DNA of 64,000 nt, taken from Chryseobacterium gambrini (GTDB lineage: Bacteria > Bacteroidota > Bacteroidia > Flavobacteriales > Weeksellaceae). The position numbers and the translations under genes were made by a program. Location: the NCBI RefSeq assembly GCF_900156825.1, contig NZ_FTOV01000011.1:62001-126000 (forward strand), in the 5' to 3' direction. Under the pieces are notes generated by a model. It searched no databases. It was not told where the DNA came from and worked only from the letters and a program-made list of their open reading frames with translations. Below, piece by piece: positions 62,694 to 64,000 of this stretch (the first letter of the stretch is position 1; every line of letters starts with the position of its first letter).

Positions 62694-64000
62694 ATGAAAA
62701 AATCTTATTTCCTGATGCTTATGGCATTGGTATTCTTATTGCAGGGATGCAGAACAGAAACTATTAACGAAGAAAACAACCAGTACAGCCATGAGGTAAC
62801 CAAAGCACTGTATGATATGCAGAAGGTCCCGCAATTCAGCTCTTTTATTTCCCGCGCAAAAAGCAAAAAAGAGAATTCCAAAAATAGTCTTAATGCTTTA
62901 AATGATAAGAGCAAAGTACTTGTAATAACAAAGCCGGACATTACCTCTTATTCTACCCTTATACGGAATGCAGATTCAGACTTTGAAATTTTGGTGTATT
63001 CTGTTGATAATAACGGAAAAGAATCTTTTTACAAAGCAAAATATATCCCTGAAAATAAAACGGTAAATAACAAAATAGAAAATTTTACAGGAAAAGTAGA
63101 ATTTAGTAACGAAACTGATGAACTGTTACAAACGGTTCGTTACAACAATGGCGTTGTGGTAAGTACAAATGAAAAAACGAATGTAAGTTCCAAATCTTCA
63201 CCCTGTCACTACTATGTTACCATTACTGCCGTTAGATGTACAGCAGGAGATGGGCATGCGCCGGGAGAAGCATGCAGCGGTACAGCAGATCAGCAGCCTT
63301 ATTATGATGTATATGTAAGCCAGTACTGTAATCAGGAGCAGGACGCGGGAGGTTTTACTACAGGCAGCGGAAGCTATGGAGGCACTGGCGAGTATGGAAG
63401 TTATGGCGGAGGATTCAATGCTTTGGAACTTATCATGAATAATACAAATGCCTATCACTGGAATTTATTTAATCAGCTAAGTGCAGATAACAGAACCAAA
63501 ATTGTTGAACTGATTACCTATAACGCGATAGACGGAAGTATGTATAATTTTATGATTAGTTTTTTTAATCAAAATCCTACGACTACTGTTCAGCAGTTTC
63601 AAGATTGGTTTTTCAATCAAAATAGTTTATCCTTCGATAGCACTGTAAATGGAAATAATTCTATTTTATTTAATAATTTACAAGATTTTAAATCAAGTTT
63701 AGCATTAAAAAACAGTAATTTAATAACTGAAAGTTCGGTTTTACAAGATAACGGTTCGGAAAAAGTAGTTTCAGCAAGAGTAAAACGAACAGGAGTTTGG
63801 GGAAGTGGAGAAGAGGTTAGAATTAAATTAAAAAAAGTTAATAATGTTTGGGCTTTTGACAGTGTAACATCTACTGAATATGGCTTAACTTTGGGTGTTT
63901 GGAGTTTCACTCAGCTAGACTATAGCCAAAATACAAGTTCAAATATTTTAACTGTTGAAGTAACTGGTCTTGAAAATTATAATGTATTTTTAGAAGGTTT
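62694..64000 (+). CDS. Large secreted lipoprotein, 3' end beyond window
   Basis: At least 435 residues are visible, the frame still open at base 64000. MKKSYFLMLMALVFLLQGC is a lipoprotein signal with C19. Residues 20-170 are a mixed domain (SHEVTKALYDMQKVPQFSSFISRAK, EILVYSVDNNGKESFYKAKYIPENK). A segment at about 165-205 has four cysteines (SPCHYYVTITAVRCTAGDG, GEACSG, SQYCNQ). A glycine/tyrosine/serine-rich linker at about 218-240 (GGFTTGSGSYGGTGEYGSYG) leads to an unassigned C-terminal region. No named domain recognised. Such Cys plus Gly-rich linkers occur in Flavobacterial surface proteins with variable C-terminal modules. Confidence 0.72.
   Translation, partial: MKKSYFLMLMALVFLLQGCRTETINEENNQYSHEVTKALYDMQKVPQFSSFISRAKSKKENSKNSLNALNDKSKVLVITKPDITSYSTLIRNADSDFEILVYSVDNNGKESFYKAKYIPENKTVNNKIENFTGKVEFSNETDELLQTVRYNNGVVVSTNEKTNVSSKSSPCHYYVTITAVRCTAGDGHAPGEACSGTADQQPYYDVYVSQYCNQEQDAGGFTTGSGSYGGTGEYGSYGGGFNALELIMNNTNAYHWNLFNQLSADNRTKIVELITYNAIDGSMYNFMISFFNQNPTTTVQQFQDWFFNQNSLSFDSTVNGNNSILFNNLQDFKSSLALKNSNLITESSVLQDNGSEKVVSARVKRTGVWGSGEEVRIKLKKVNNVWAFDSVTSTEYGLTLGVWSFTQLDYSQNTSSNILTVEVTGLENYNVFLEG

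Overview
The window looks like a chromosomal segment of a low-GC Bacteroidota bacterium, most likely Chryseobacterium or a close Weeksellaceae relative. Evidence: many promoters match the Bacteroidota -7 box TAnnTTTG; exported proteins carry T9SS C-terminal sorting domains; DUF1573, GH92 and DUF1501/DUF1800 families are present; and several intergenic repeat families recur. The genus is inferred from protein resemblance, not from a search. I saw no tRNA, rRNA, insertion sequence or CRISPR array.

Layout. 1-3 kb: envelope genes (lipoprotein, sugar nucleotidyltransferase, flippase). 3-8.6 kb: dihydroorotase-like hydrolase, a divergent azoR/HxlR pair with a double operator, an AraC remnant, and a GH92 mannosidase. 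8.6-16 kb: two-component pair, DUF1573, DUF1501/DUF1800 export pair, and a dienoyl-CoA-reductase-like SDR. 16.1-19.9 kb: a compact group of a DUF2589 protein, two unknown proteins, a signal-less subtilase and a 65-residue protein resembling a protease propeptide/inhibitor. This is my best candidate for an undescribed system. 20-33 kb: two M1 peptidases, a secreted EEP-family phosphatase/nuclease, an M43 metalloprotease, a four-gene operon ending in a NarL-type two-component system, an FKBP isomerase and ClpB.

33.7-48.7 kb: an almost complete phenylacetate (paa) catabolic cluster in the order tetR-K-E-A-B-C-(small)-D-G-H-(broken, small, small)-I-J-Y-Z. A TetR regulator precedes it and a 14-bp palindrome lies at the paaK start. 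PaaK activates phenylacetate to its CoA ester, PaaABCDE epoxidises the ring, PaaG isomerises it, PaaZ opens the ring and oxidises the aldehyde, and PaaH/PaaJ with hydratases complete beta-oxidation; PaaI and PaaY are thioesterase-type helpers. PaaZ carries an extra C-terminal DinB-like (DUF1569) domain. No paaF lies in the cluster; a divergent crotonase about 4.4 kb downstream might substitute. Five related AATTTGAAAAT/ATTTTCAAATT palindromic elements separate paa genes.

48.8-64 kb: a 53-residue cysteine-rich bacteriocin-like peptide, a DUF4241 gene with an in-frame stop, a SMUG2-like glycosylase, a tandem pair of tail-collar (MdpB-like) proteins with a T9SS protein, and a run of small membrane proteins around a winged-helix regulator with two matching 19-bp operators. 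This run includes a COQ4-like protein and a DUF4153/4173 protein and holds one frameshifted gene. Lipoproteins, a second FKBP, dtd and an XRE regulator follow, then a long lipoprotein that runs off the window.

Four genes look broken: the AraC remnant, a membrane gene inside paa, the DUF4241 gene, and the gene at 54.6 kb. Positions, motifs and repeats were read by eye; family names come from remembered family signatures.
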